DNA of 18,583 nucleotides, taken from positions 1-18,583 of the forward strand of contig AQRW01000138.1 in the NCBI GenBank assembly GCA_000402295.1. The letters run 5' to 3'. Below the pieces are notes generated by a model. That model made no database searches. It was not told the origin of the DNA and worked only from the letters and a program-made list of their open reading frames with translations. Positions 1 through 7,239 of this stretch are shown here, piece by piece. A program made the position numbers and the translations under genes. The DNA comes from Candidatus Aerophobus profundus SCGC AAA252-L23. Its GTDB lineage: Bacteria; Aerophobota; Aerophobia; Aerophobales; Aerophobaceae. Each line of letters starts with the position of its first letter. The first letter of the stretch is position 1.

Positions 1-1
1 T

Positions 2-868
2 GGTGCGAAGAGAGTTTTTGCTGATTTTGCGGAAGCACTAAAATGGGGGAAATTTGAGGCTATAGTTATCACTACTCCTACCTTGACTCATCCAAAAATA
101 GTGGTGGAAGCGGCCAGAGCTAAAAAACACATTTTTTGTGAAAAGCCGCTTAGTCTCTCCCTGGAAGAAGCCAGCCAGATGAGAGAAGAAGTAGAGGGGG
201 CCCAGGTTAAATTTTCAATGGGGTTTATGAGAAGGTTTGATCCTGGTTTTCTAAAAGCTCAGGAAAGAATCGAGAGGGGAGAGATTGGCCAGGTAGTCTT
301 AATTAAGTCTACCAGCCGGGGGCCTCATCTTCCTCCCGGTTGGGCTTGTGATCCTCGGAGCAGTGGGGGAATGCTGGCCGAGGTGTCCAGTCATGATTTT
401 GATACTTTGAGATGGTTTGCCCATAGTGAGTTTAATTCGCTCTGGGCCATAGCCGGCAATTACCAGTGTCCGGACATTGAATATCAGGGATTTTATGATC
501 ACGCGGTGGTGAGCTGTAAGTTTAATAATGGGGTAATGGGAATGATTGATATGGGTTGTCCGGTTAATTATGGTTATGATGCCCGCATGGAGATACTGGG
601 AACGGAAGGGGTTATTTTTGCAGGGAAAGTAGAAGCGGAAGATACGCTGGTCTTAAGGAAAGATGGACAGGTAACTACCGGGGCTTTTAGTAGTTGGCGG
701 ACCAGATTTAAGACGGCTTATCTTGAAGAAATGAGGCATTTTATCAAATGTATTGACAAAGATCTTGCTCCTCGGGTCACTCTTGAGGATGGAGAGAGAG
801 TTATCGAAGCAGTATTGGCGGCTAATCGCTCCATTGAAACGGGCCAATCCGTGGAGATTGGAGGCTGA
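2..868 (+). CDS. Gfo/Idh/MocA-family NAD(P)-dependent oxidoreductase, 5' truncated
   Basis: This is the 3' part of a cytoplasmic sugar or inositol dehydrogenase-type oxidoreductase. The frame is open from base 2, so the N-terminal Rossmann dinucleotide motif lies outside the window. The visible part begins near the end of the nucleotide-binding domain (IVITTPTLTHPKIVVEAA) and has the family hallmark EKP (FCEKPLSLSLEEA), whose lysine is catalytic in the family. The C-terminal alpha/beta domain follows, with GGMLAEVSSHDFDTLRWF, where the SHDFD segment is the usual place of the catalytic His/Asp. The family normally has about 330-380 residues, so roughly 50-60 are missing. A TTG at 83 is only an internal codon. 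The gene lies upstream of a GntR regulator and a sugar ABC transporter, suggesting it oxidises the imported sugar. The exact substrate cannot be read. Its last 17 codons are echoed by a relic at 8311-8364. Confidence 0.93.
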   Translation, partial: GAKRVFADFAEALKWGKFEAIVITTPTLTHPKIVVEAARAKKHIFCEKPLSLSLEEASQMREEVEGAQVKFSMGFMRRFDPGFLKAQERIERGEIGQVVLIKSTSRGPHLPPGWACDPRSSGGMLAEVSSHDFDTLRWFAHSEFNSLWAIAGNYQCPDIEYQGFYDHAVVSCKFNNGVMGMIDMGCPVNYGYDARMEILGTEGVIFAGKVEAEDTLVLRKDGQVTTGAFSSWRTRFKTAYLEEMRHFIKCIDKDLAPRVTLEDGERVIEAVLAANRSIETGQSVEIGG

Positions 869-900
869 GATACGCCCCGGGACATTCTGCCCGGTTAACC

Positions 901-929
901 TTGACAAAAATTTTTGGATATAGGATAAT
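901..929 (+). promoter_or_regulatory. Strong sigma70-type promoter of the GntR gene
   Basis: A perfect -35 TTGACA (901-906) is followed by a 17-bp spacer and a -10 GATAAT (924-929, five of six consensus bases). Transcription would start near 936, about 26 bp before the regulator's ATG. It lies in the 93-bp gap after the dehydrogenase, so the regulator can be expressed independently of it. Confidence 0.7.
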
Positions 930-951
930 GGATTATCAGATACCATATCTG
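924..951 (+). promoter_or_regulatory. Two overlapping inverted repeats, candidate GntR operator
   Basis: GATAAT and ATTATC (924-929 and 932-937, spacer GG) form one perfect dyad that includes the -10 box. CAGATA and TATCTG (937-942 and 946-951, spacer CCA) form a second perfect dyad across the predicted start site. Dyads covering the -10 and +1 are the expected place for autorepression by the dimeric GntR protein encoded 10 bp downstream. The regulator assignment is an inference from position. Confidence 0.5.
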
Positions 952-961
952 GAGTGAGAGA

Positions 962-1636
962 ATGACTAATGAGACTGAGTTTACCATTCGTCGCTATAGA
1001 ATAGCCGATCAAGTTTATGATATACTGAAAAGCCAAATCTTGAAAGGTGTACTTCCTCCGGGACAAGAAATCTCGATAGAGCAGATTGGCAAGACATTGA
1101 ATACTAGTAAAACACCCATTAGGGAGGCCTTGCACAGACTGAAAGGTGAAAGGTTGATCGTAGATACAGATAGAGGTAGAATGGCTGTTACAAAGCTCTC
1201 TCCTGAGGAAATTGTGCACATTTCTGAATTATACGCCGCTCTGCAGACACTTGCTCTCAAGTGGGGCTTTGAACGTATATCCCGAGAAAAACTCCGCCAG
1301 AATTTAGGGATGTTGCAGGAAGCTAAGAAAGATCTTGATAAGGGTGATGCTCGGCCTTTTCTTGAAATAGATATTGACCTCCATGATCTTATTGGATTAT
1401 CTAGTGGCAACCCGTGGCTGGTTAGAATAACCTCCCAGGTTAGGAGCCTGACCGCCATAATCAGAAATACCTTTACCTCTCCGGAGCGATACAAAGAAGC
1501 CTGGCAAAATCATGTAGCTGTCGTTGAATGTCTTTTAGCAGGAGATAAGGATGGAGCTATAAAGAATTTGAATTTACATATAGAGCACGTAAAAGATCAT
1601 CTATTAGCTTCGCTTGAGCAAAAACAAGAAAATTAA
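962..1636 (+). CDS. GntR-family transcriptional regulator (FadR/FCD subfamily)
   Basis: This 224-aa DNA-binding regulator probably controls the adjacent sugar genes in response to a sugar or sugar-acid metabolite. Residues about 10-75 form the winged helix typical of GntR proteins (QVYDILKSQILKGVLPPG, then ISIEQIGKTLNTSKTPIREAL, then the wing ending GRMAVTKL). Residues about 80-220 are helical and fit the FCD ligand-binding domain. The length is normal for FadR-type members (about 220-240). The ATG at 962 has a GGAG 7 bp upstream and starts the conserved region at the right distance. The gene has its own promoter with dyads over the -10 and +1, suggesting autoregulation. A following gap of 222 bp separates it from the transporter operon. 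The effector cannot be inferred beyond a probable sugar derivative. Confidence 0.92.
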   Translation: MTNETEFTIRRYRIADQVYDILKSQILKGVLPPGQEISIEQIGKTLNTSKTPIREALHRLKGERLIVDTDRGRMAVTKLSPEEIVHISELYAALQTLALKWGFERISREKLRQNLGMLQEAKKDLDKGDARPFLEIDIDLHDLIGLSSGNPWLVRITSQVRSLTAIIRNTFTSPERYKEAWQNHVAVVECLLAGDKDGAIKNLNLHIEHVKDHLLASLEQKQEN

Positions 1637-1740
1637 AGTTAAGGATCTTTCCCGTGGTGGAGATGAAAAGGTAATTTCCTCTCAATATGGGAAAATTCCA
1701 TGGGGGTTTTCTATGATGAGTACACATAAAAATATTTTTG

Positions 1741-1768
1741 TTGATAGATACGGGAGAGAATTTAAAAT
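1741..1768 (+). promoter_or_regulatory. Possible promoter of the ABC transporter operon
   Basis: TTGATA (1741-1746) and TAAAAT (1763-1768) are each five of six consensus bases, with a 16-bp spacer. They lie about 90 bp before the binding-protein ATG (1859) in the 222-bp gap after the regulator gene. No clear terminator or convincing gene was seen in this gap. The call rests on consensus match and position only. Confidence 0.35.
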
Positions 1769-1858
1769 AAGACATAAGGAGGTGAAAAAAGTAGAGAGAG
1801 TAAGGTGAATATGGCGGCAAAAAAATTCATCGCATAGTAAACAAAAAGGAGATATGGT

Positions 1859-3214
1859 ATGAAAATAAAAAGATTTGTAGGTATTATGGTAATTTCCTTA
1901 TCCATAGTTTTCTCACTCACGACTCTCCTGTTACCAGTTGCTTCAGCTAAAGCTCCCTATGACCGATATGCAGGAACTACTGTAGTATGTTGTTTTCCCA
2001 GCCACGTCCAGTACACTGCGGCTCAGAAGGTAATCCCCGAATTTGAGAAAGAGACGGGAATCAAAGTGGAAGTGGATATGCTCCAATATATGCGTATGCA
2101 CGAGAAAGAACTTTTGGAGATGTCCAAGCCGGTAGGAGACTACGATGTGATATCACTGGTTTGTATGTGGAAAACGGAATATGTGGTTAAGGGTTTGTTA
2201 GCTGAACTGGCTCCTTACTTTGCCAATCCGGCGCTTGCTGATCCTTACTATGACCAGGAAGATATAGTGTTTCCTTATTTAGGTACCAGCGCAATAGTAG
2301 GTGGTCTAAAAGGATATCTTCCTGGACCGGGAGCCAGTACCTACGGTATTCCCTTTGGATCGGAGACCAGTATTTTAGCGTACAGAAAAGATCTGTTCGA
2401 TAAATATGGTTTGACTACTCCGGATAACTACGATGAACTGTTGGATGCGGCTACCTTTTTTGCTGAGCAGGTTCCAGGAATTTTTGGACTAACTATGAGG
2501 GGCGCGGCCGGTCATCAAGCCGGACATTCTTGGCTTAACTTTGCCGATCCCTTTGGAGCTAAAGTATTTGATGAACTTTGGCAGCCTGCTTTTCAGAAGA
2601 AAGAGTCCTTGGAAGCGTTGAGCTATATGAGGAAATTTGTTGAGACCGGACCACCGGGAATTCCCGGCTTTGGATTCGATGCCATGGCCAATGCCTTCCT
2701 CCAGGGGAAAGCAGCTATGTTTCTGGATGCGACCGCTATCTTTGGAATGGTTCCTGACCCCAAGCTTTCCAAAATAGTTGGTAAAGTAACCTATGCGCCT
2801 CATCCTAAGCACAAAAAACGGGCTGGGGAAACAGGTGGTTTTGCCATCGCTATTCCCAACAACTCAAAAAATAAAGAAGCAGCTTTTCTCTTCATCCAAT
2901 GGTTAACCAACAAAGAAAACACCAAAAAGGTTTGTTTGGCGGGAGGAGTTCCCTTTAGATGGTCTGTCCTTAATGATCCAGAGATACGACAGAAGTTCCC
3001 TGAGTACAAATTTCTTGCTGAGGCTCTGAAATATGCGGATCCTGACTGGCGACCCATTATACCAGCGTGGCCCGAAGTAGAAGAAGAACATTTAGGGATA
3101 GCGGTTAACTTAGTGTTGGCGGGAGCTAAATCTCCAGAAGAAGCAATGAATGCGGAAGTTGAACCGGTAAGAGAAATCATGAAAAAGGCTGGGTATTACA
3201 CTTGGCTTAAGTAA
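1859..3214 (+). CDS. ABC transporter sugar-binding protein (family 1 extracellular solute-binding protein)
   Basis: This 451-aa protein captures the substrate outside the membrane and delivers it to the permeases encoded next. It starts with a classic Sec signal: a basic start (MKIKRF), a hydrophobic core to about residue 26, and an AxA-type cleavage site (PVASA before KAPYDRY). There is no lipobox cysteine, so it is probably a free periplasmic protein. The mature part has the MalE-like layout, including FEKETGIKVEVD near the start, YGIPFGSETSILAYRKDLFDKYGL in the middle, and GGFAIAIPNNSKNKEAAFLF in the second lobe. The length matches the family (about 420-450). AAAGGAG lies 7 bp before the ATG. 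It is separated from the permease genes by 155 bp containing a strong stem-loop, an arrangement often seen where the binding protein is made in excess. The ligand is unknown. Confidence 0.95.
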   Translation: MKIKRFVGIMVISLSIVFSLTTLLLPVASAKAPYDRYAGTTVVCCFPSHVQYTAAQKVIPEFEKETGIKVEVDMLQYMRMHEKELLEMSKPVGDYDVISLVCMWKTEYVVKGLLAELAPYFANPALADPYYDQEDIVFPYLGTSAIVGGLKGYLPGPGASTYGIPFGSETSILAYRKDLFDKYGLTTPDNYDELLDAATFFAEQVPGIFGLTMRGAAGHQAGHSWLNFADPFGAKVFDELWQPAFQKKESLEALSYMRKFVETGPPGIPGFGFDAMANAFLQGKAAMFLDATAIFGMVPDPKLSKIVGKVTYAPHPKHKKRAGETGGFAIAIPNNSKNKEAAFLFIQWLTNKENTKKVCLAGGVPFRWSVLNDPEIRQKFPEYKFLAEALKYADPDWRPIIPAWPEVEEEHLGIAVNLVLAGAKSPEEAMNAEVEPVREIMKKAGYYTWLK

Positions 3215-3226
3215 AAAGTACTCGAC

Positions 3227-3276
3227 AATCCAGGATGTCAGGTAGGCCAGACGATGGCCGCCGGACATCCTGGATT
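3227..3276 (+). promoter_or_regulatory. Nested stem-loop between binding protein and permease genes
   Basis: Perfect 13-bp arms at 3227-3239 and 3264-3276 (AATCCAGGATGTC and its complement) enclose a 24-nt loop. The loop holds a second hairpin, GGCCA (3245-3249) pairing with TGGCC (3255-3259). No T-run follows, so it is not a standard intrinsic terminator. It may act as an mRNA 3'-end stabiliser for the binding-protein message, or as a partial attenuator that lowers permease expression. It could also be a dispersed palindromic repeat. Confidence 0.7.
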
Positions 3277-3335
3277 AATAACTCATGAGGCTGAGGTAAA
3301 ATAAGGCTGACTGGCAAAGTCATTACGGGAGGTCG

Positions 3336-3389
3336 ATGAGAAAGCGTTTTCTATCAGAGAGCCAGAGAAATGATAAAATTAGTATCTAA
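3336..3389 (+). CDS. Possible 17-codon leader ORF overlapping the permease start
   Basis: An ATG at 3336 follows GGGAGG with a 3-nt gap (short spacing) and opens a 17-codon frame ending TAA at 3387-3389. It overlaps the permease ATG (3370) in another frame by 20 bp. The permease start has only a weak Shine-Dalgarno sequence, so ribosomes ending on the leader could be re-used there (translational coupling). The peptide is basic and polar, with no recognisable family. It may be a chance frame. Confidence 0.25.
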   Translation: MRKRFLSESQRNDKISI

Positions 3390-4266
3390 GAAATTTCTGC
3401 AACAAATTAGTCGTTACGCTTTACTTGCCCCGGCAGCTTTTATCCTGGCATTAGCCTGCATTTATCCCGTCGTTGTTGGTTTTCAGTTAAGTTTTTTTTC
3501 CTGGCAGTTAGGTATACCCTGGGAAGGAAAGATTTTTGTTGGTTTGGAGAACTTTGTAAGTTTGTTCAAAAGCGGGGTTTTTTACACTGTCTTACGAGTG
3601 ACTCTTACCTTTGTTTTTACGGTGGTCCTTATTGAATTAGGGTTAGGTCTTCTCTTAGCTCTTCTCCTGGAGGGAAAACTCAGGGGAGTAAATATTTTTC
3701 GCTCCATATTTATCCTACCTATGATGATTGCTCCAGTGGTGGTCGGGCTCATATGGCGGTTCTTATATGATCCATCTTTTGGTCTTATCAATTACCTTTT
3801 GAATGTGGTTGGTATTGCACCCAAAATATGGTTAGCTGATTTATCTCTGGCTCTTCCCTCAGTGATAATTGCCGATATTTGGCAATGGACGCCCTTCATG
3901 TTGATACTCATATTAGCTGGTCTGCAGAGCTTACCATCCGAACCTATAGAGGCAGCGGTAGTAGATGGAGCTTCCTATTTTCAGGTTCTTGCTTATGTGA
4001 AAATCCCCTTGCTCAAGCCGGTTCTGGGAGTAGCCGTTATACTTAGATTAATAGATGCCTTTAAGGTGGTGGAGGTAATATTTAATATGACCTTTGGAGG
4101 TCCGGGTAGATCAACTACCGTGTGGGCATTGCAGATTTATAAGACTGCTTTTATGAGTCAACGACTGGGAATGGCTTCCACATACGCGGTGGTGTTGCTT
4201 CTGGTGCAACTGGTGTTGAGTATGGGCCTTTTATTTGTTATTCGGCCAACTCGGACTCAGAGATAG
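3370..4266 (+). CDS. Sugar ABC transporter permease, MalF/UgpA type
   Basis: This 298-aa inner-membrane protein forms half of the import channel. Six hydrophobic segments are visible, beginning with YALLAPAAFILALACIYPVV and ending with the stretch before VIRPTRTQR. The cytoplasmic EAA loop that docks on the ATPase is clear at about residues 195-215 (EPIEAAVVDGASYFQVLAYV). The length is normal for the family (about 290-310). The ATG at 3370 gives the usual short cytoplasmic N-terminus, though its ribosome-binding site is poor; a short upstream frame with a better site overlaps it. The next permease starts 10 bp after this gene. No ATP-binding subunit gene lies in the window, so a shared MsmK/UgpC-type ATPase elsewhere is likely. 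Confidence 0.94.
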   Translation: MIKLVSKKFLQQISRYALLAPAAFILALACIYPVVVGFQLSFFSWQLGIPWEGKIFVGLENFVSLFKSGVFYTVLRVTLTFVFTVVLIELGLGLLLALLLEGKLRGVNIFRSIFILPMMIAPVVVGLIWRFLYDPSFGLINYLLNVVGIAPKIWLADLSLALPSVIIADIWQWTPFMLILILAGLQSLPSEPIEAAVVDGASYFQVLAYVKIPLLKPVLGVAVILRLIDAFKVVEVIFNMTFGGPGRSTTVWALQIYKTAFMSQRLGMASTYAVVLLLVQLVLSMGLLFVIRPTRTQR

Positions 4267-4276
4267 GAGGGTTGAG

Positions 4277-5101
4277 GTGCATAAGCAAGCCGTACTTACG
4301 GGTACAAAATATCTGATAATAATTATTCTATTAATCATTAGCTTGTTTCCTGTTTTTGTATTGCTTACAACTTCTCTCAAGACTCAAGTTCAAGCATTCA
4401 GCATTCCCCCGGTTTGGTTTTTTGTCCCTATTCTGGAAAATTACTTTAGTGTTCTCTTCCAGGAAAGATTCTTGAGATATCTCTCTAATAGTATCATTGT
4501 CGGTTTAGTCTCCACAATATTAACCCTTATGGCCGGGGCTTTAGCTGCCTATGTCCTTTCCAGATTCCAATTCATTGGACGAAGTGTTTTCTCTATAACT
4601 ACATTAGTTCTGAGAATGGTTGCCCCCGCTGTTCTGGTAGTGCCTCTTTTTGTTCTCTGGAGCAAATTTGGATTAGTCAATACAAAAATAGGTCTTATCA
4701 TTGCTTATACAGGCCTCAACCTTCCTTTTGCTATATGGGTCTTAATGAGTTTTATGAGCGACATTCCAGTCGAGCTGGATGAAGCTGCCTTAATGGATGG
4801 TTGTAGTGAAATCGGGATTTTCTTCAGAATTATCCTTCCTCTGGTTGCCCCCGGTCTGGCGGCAGCCTCTATTTTTGTCTTCCGGATTACCTGGAATGAG
4901 TTTTTGCTCGCTCTGGTGTTAACCAACCGGTATACTCGCACCTTACCGGTGGCTACTTCACTATATCTCACCGATCACGGCATTCAGTGGGGCAAATTGA
5001 CGGCAATGGGTACCTTAATTGCTCTACCGGCACTTTTGTTCACCTTTTTAGCGGCGCGACGATTAATCAAGGGACTAACGGCAGGAGCGGTGAAGTACTG
5101 A
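4277..5101 (+). CDS. Sugar ABC transporter permease, MalG/UgpE type
   Basis: This second channel subunit (274 aa) pairs with the upstream permease. The start is taken as GTG 4277, because AGGAGG (4265-4270) lies 6 bp before it. A longer reading from TTG 4235 would overlap the previous gene by 32 bp and has no such site. Six membrane segments are visible from YLIIIILLIISLFPVFVLL onward. The EAA loop is present (VELDEAALMDGCSEIGIFF), with the alanine usual after the DG replaced by cysteine. The C-terminus ends in the positively charged RRLIKGLTAGAVKY, typical of MalG-type proteins. It is closely spaced with its neighbours, so it is in one operon with the upstream permease and the downstream hydrolases. 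Confidence 0.94.
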   Translation: MHKQAVLTGTKYLIIIILLIISLFPVFVLLTTSLKTQVQAFSIPPVWFFVPILENYFSVLFQERFLRYLSNSIIVGLVSTILTLMAGALAAYVLSRFQFIGRSVFSITTLVLRMVAPAVLVVPLFVLWSKFGLVNTKIGLIIAYTGLNLPFAIWVLMSFMSDIPVELDEAALMDGCSEIGIFFRIILPLVAPGLAAASIFVFRITWNEFLLALVLTNRYTRTLPVATSLYLTDHGIQWGKLTAMGTLIALPALLFTFLAARRLIKGLTAGAVKY

Positions 5102-5148
5102 TTGGGGCTCAGCGGAGAGTCAATTGTGGTCAGGAGGTCAATTCATCA

Positions 5149-6075
5149 ATGATAGTAGATGCTCACGTTCACGTTTTTCCCAGGGTGGATAGTTTTACGG
5201 GGAGTGGGGAACTCAAATCTCTGAAATTTGGGAAGGTGAAAAAAGGTACGGGAGAGGTCTTTCGTTTACTTCCTCCAACATTTGGGGAAACCTGCTTTAC
5301 TCCTGAAACTCTTGTTGAATATCTGGATTGGGTAGGAGTAGACAGGGCCGTTATTCTACAGGGAGGTCTCTACGGGTTCTACAATGAGTATGTGGCCGAT
5401 GCGGTGAGTAAGTGGCCGGAAAGATTAGTTGGTTGTGCTCTGGTGGATCCGATGACTCAGCATGCAACCGGAGTCTTGCGGTATGCCATCGAAGAGTTGG
5501 GATTGCGGGCCCTGAAATTTGAATGCAGTGAGGCCTACGGCCTATCGGGTCTACATCCGAAAATGCAAATTGATGCTCCCGAGTGGAAAAATATTTTCCA
5601 GGAAGCGAAGAAGTACCATCTGCCACTTATCTTTGATCCCGGACCGCCCGGGACCATCGGATATCAGGTGAAGGGACTGAAAAAGCTGGTGGAGTCCCAC
5701 CCCGAACTTGATGTGGTGATTTGCCATCTGGGGCTGCCTCATCCGGGACTTGAAAACAGCGAGGATCATTATAATGCCTGGAAAGGGATGATTGCCTTAG
5801 GGGAAAACCCTAATGTCTGGATAGATATTGCCTCTTTACCTGCTCTTTTTGGGGACCATGAGTATCCCTATCCGGAAGCCCAGAGATATCTCAAGATGGT
5901 TTACGAGACGCTGGGCTCGACCAGACTTCTATGGGGATCAGATATCCCGGGTATTTTGAACCAAATTACTTACCGGCAATGTTTAGATTTAGTGAAGAGG
6001 AATTGCAATTTTCTTTCCCCGGAGGAAAAGAAGAATATTTTGGGTGAGAACGCTAAAAAGCTGTTTAAACTTTAG
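5149..6075 (+). CDS. Amidohydrolase-2 family metal-dependent hydrolase (TIM barrel, candidate lactonase)
   Basis: This is a 308-aa cytoplasmic hydrolase of the amidohydrolase superfamily, a group that includes sugar lactonases and decarboxylases. The start is ATG 5149, with AGGAGGT 10 bp upstream, and it places the HxH metal motif at the extreme N-terminus (DAHVHVF; H6 and H8) as usual. A longer open frame from 4987 runs into the permease and is not used. Later barrel residues are H193 (VICHLG) and D265 (LLWGSDIPG). The strand-5 position that often has His reads FDPGPP (D163), so metal binding may differ from the textbook site. It lies between a permease and a UlaG-like lactonase, which favours lactone or sugar-acid ester hydrolysis. 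Substrate and product are inferred. Confidence 0.88.
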   Translation: MIVDAHVHVFPRVDSFTGSGELKSLKFGKVKKGTGEVFRLLPPTFGETCFTPETLVEYLDWVGVDRAVILQGGLYGFYNEYVADAVSKWPERLVGCALVDPMTQHATGVLRYAIEELGLRALKFECSEAYGLSGLHPKMQIDAPEWKNIFQEAKKYHLPLIFDPGPPGTIGYQVKGLKKLVESHPELDVVICHLGLPHPGLENSEDHYNAWKGMIALGENPNVWIDIASLPALFGDHEYPYPEAQRYLKMVYETLGSTRLLWGSDIPGILNQITYRQCLDLVKRNCNFLSPEEKKNILGENAKKLFKL

Positions 6076-6112
6076 TCTGTTATCTGCAAAAATTAAAAAA
6101 GGAGAGGAGTCA

Positions 6113-7189
6113 ATGGAGGAGAAGAAAGATTTTGGCTATGAGAATGAAAAAGGGATTTGGGAAGGTAGTGGAATTGGTAAAGATCGACCTATGGACCGAA
6201 AGCGCTGGTTAGAAGAGGTTTTCCCTGAATGGGGACTTTATTTAAATAAACAGATTGAACAAACGAAAGTTCAACCTAACAAAGTTGCTATGTGGTGGCT
6301 GGGGGCAGCATCCTGGGCAATGAAGACACCAGCCGGCCAAATTTTTCTGATAGATAATTACTCTGGTCCATCAACTTTCACCAAGTACACCTACTGTGGA
6401 GTGTGTCGGACTTCAGGTGCTGAGGAGTTGGATTGGCTTAGGCTAAATCCTCATGTCATTGACCCCTGGGGTTTTAAGAAGCTGGATGCTGTTTTTTGCA
6501 CCCACCACCATGCCGATCACACCGATATATATACTGTTAAAGCGGCTACCCAGACAACTCAATGTAAGTTTGTCGGACCCAGAAGTTCAGTCGAGCTAAT
6601 GGAAAACTGGGAGGTTCCTGGAAACAGAATCATTCAGGTAAAGCCAGGTGATAGTGTTGATTTTAAGGATACCAAAGTGTTTGCCCTGGTTAATTATGAT
6701 CGGATAGCTTCGATTACCGGAGTGGAAAGTCCTGAGACTGTCCGACCCTTTGAGGAGATAGCAGTAAGTTATCTTTTCCAGACACCGGGAGGTAACATTC
6801 TCTTTTTAGCTGATACTCTCTACCATAATGGATACCGGGCCATAGGAGATAAGTACGACGTAGATGTGGTTACTCTTAATATCGGGCATAACGCCCCGGG
6901 AGTTACTGATAAAATGTCACCTTTTGATGCTTTTCGGGTGGCCCAGGCAGTGGGTACAAAAGTAGTAATCCCCGATCACTATGACAACTGGGCAAATTCC
7001 CAGATTGATCCTGGTCAACTGGTGAGAATTGTTGGCGACAATGATCCCTCTATTAAAGTGGTTGTTCTGCAATGGGGAGCAAAGTTTATTTACCCTGATG
7101 ACCAAGACATTGGTTACTACAAGTATCCAGATTGGCGGGAAAGATTTCGTCCTGATTATTCTTGGGAGTATGGAAAACCTCAAATATGA
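6113..7189 (+). CDS. UlaG-like metallo-beta-lactamase-fold sugar lactonase
   Basis: This 358-aa cytoplasmic enzyme resembles UlaG (L-ascorbate-6-phosphate lactonase) over its whole length. Shared stretches include FPEWGLYLNKQIEQ near the start, AMWWLGAASW, the metal motif THHHADHTD (H131, H132, H133, D135, H136), GITDKMT-like GVTDKMSPFDAFR, and VVIPDHYDNW. E. coli UlaG has 354 residues, so the gene is complete. The start is ATG 6113, with GGAGAGGAG 3 bp upstream; the open frame from 6044 has no such site and overlaps the previous gene. The family opens lactones of sugar acids in a Mn/Zn-dependent way. No ula phosphotransferase is nearby; transport is by an ABC system, so the substrate is probably an unphosphorylated or differently processed lactone rather than ascorbate-6-phosphate. 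Confidence 0.88.
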   Translation: MEEKKDFGYENEKGIWEGSGIGKDRPMDRKRWLEEVFPEWGLYLNKQIEQTKVQPNKVAMWWLGAASWAMKTPAGQIFLIDNYSGPSTFTKYTYCGVCRTSGAEELDWLRLNPHVIDPWGFKKLDAVFCTHHHADHTDIYTVKAATQTTQCKFVGPRSSVELMENWEVPGNRIIQVKPGDSVDFKDTKVFALVNYDRIASITGVESPETVRPFEEIAVSYLFQTPGGNILFLADTLYHNGYRAIGDKYDVDVVTLNIGHNAPGVTDKMSPFDAFRVAQAVGTKVVIPDHYDNWANSQIDPGQLVRIVGDNDPSIKVVVLQWGAKFIYPDDQDIGYYKYPDWRERFRPDYSWEYGKPQI

Positions 7190-7239
7190 AATGTAAACTT
7201 ATTGCATAATCTTTAGTTATAAGCCAACGAGGAGGGATT

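Noticed and set aside
877..894. CCGGG/CCCGG stem after the first gene as a terminator
   Set aside because: The stem is only 5 bp and no T-run follows.
653..1219. 188-codon minus-strand frame
   Set aside because: It lies opposite the dehydrogenase end and the regulator start, both well-supported plus-strand genes.
1614..1808. 64-codon open frame from TTG between regulator and binding protein
   Set aside because: It has a TTG start inside the regulator gene, no ribosome site and no recognisable family; it probably spans the transporter leader.
4235..4276. Longer N-terminus for the second permease
   Set aside because: It overlaps the first permease, and AGGAGG is placed for GTG 4277.
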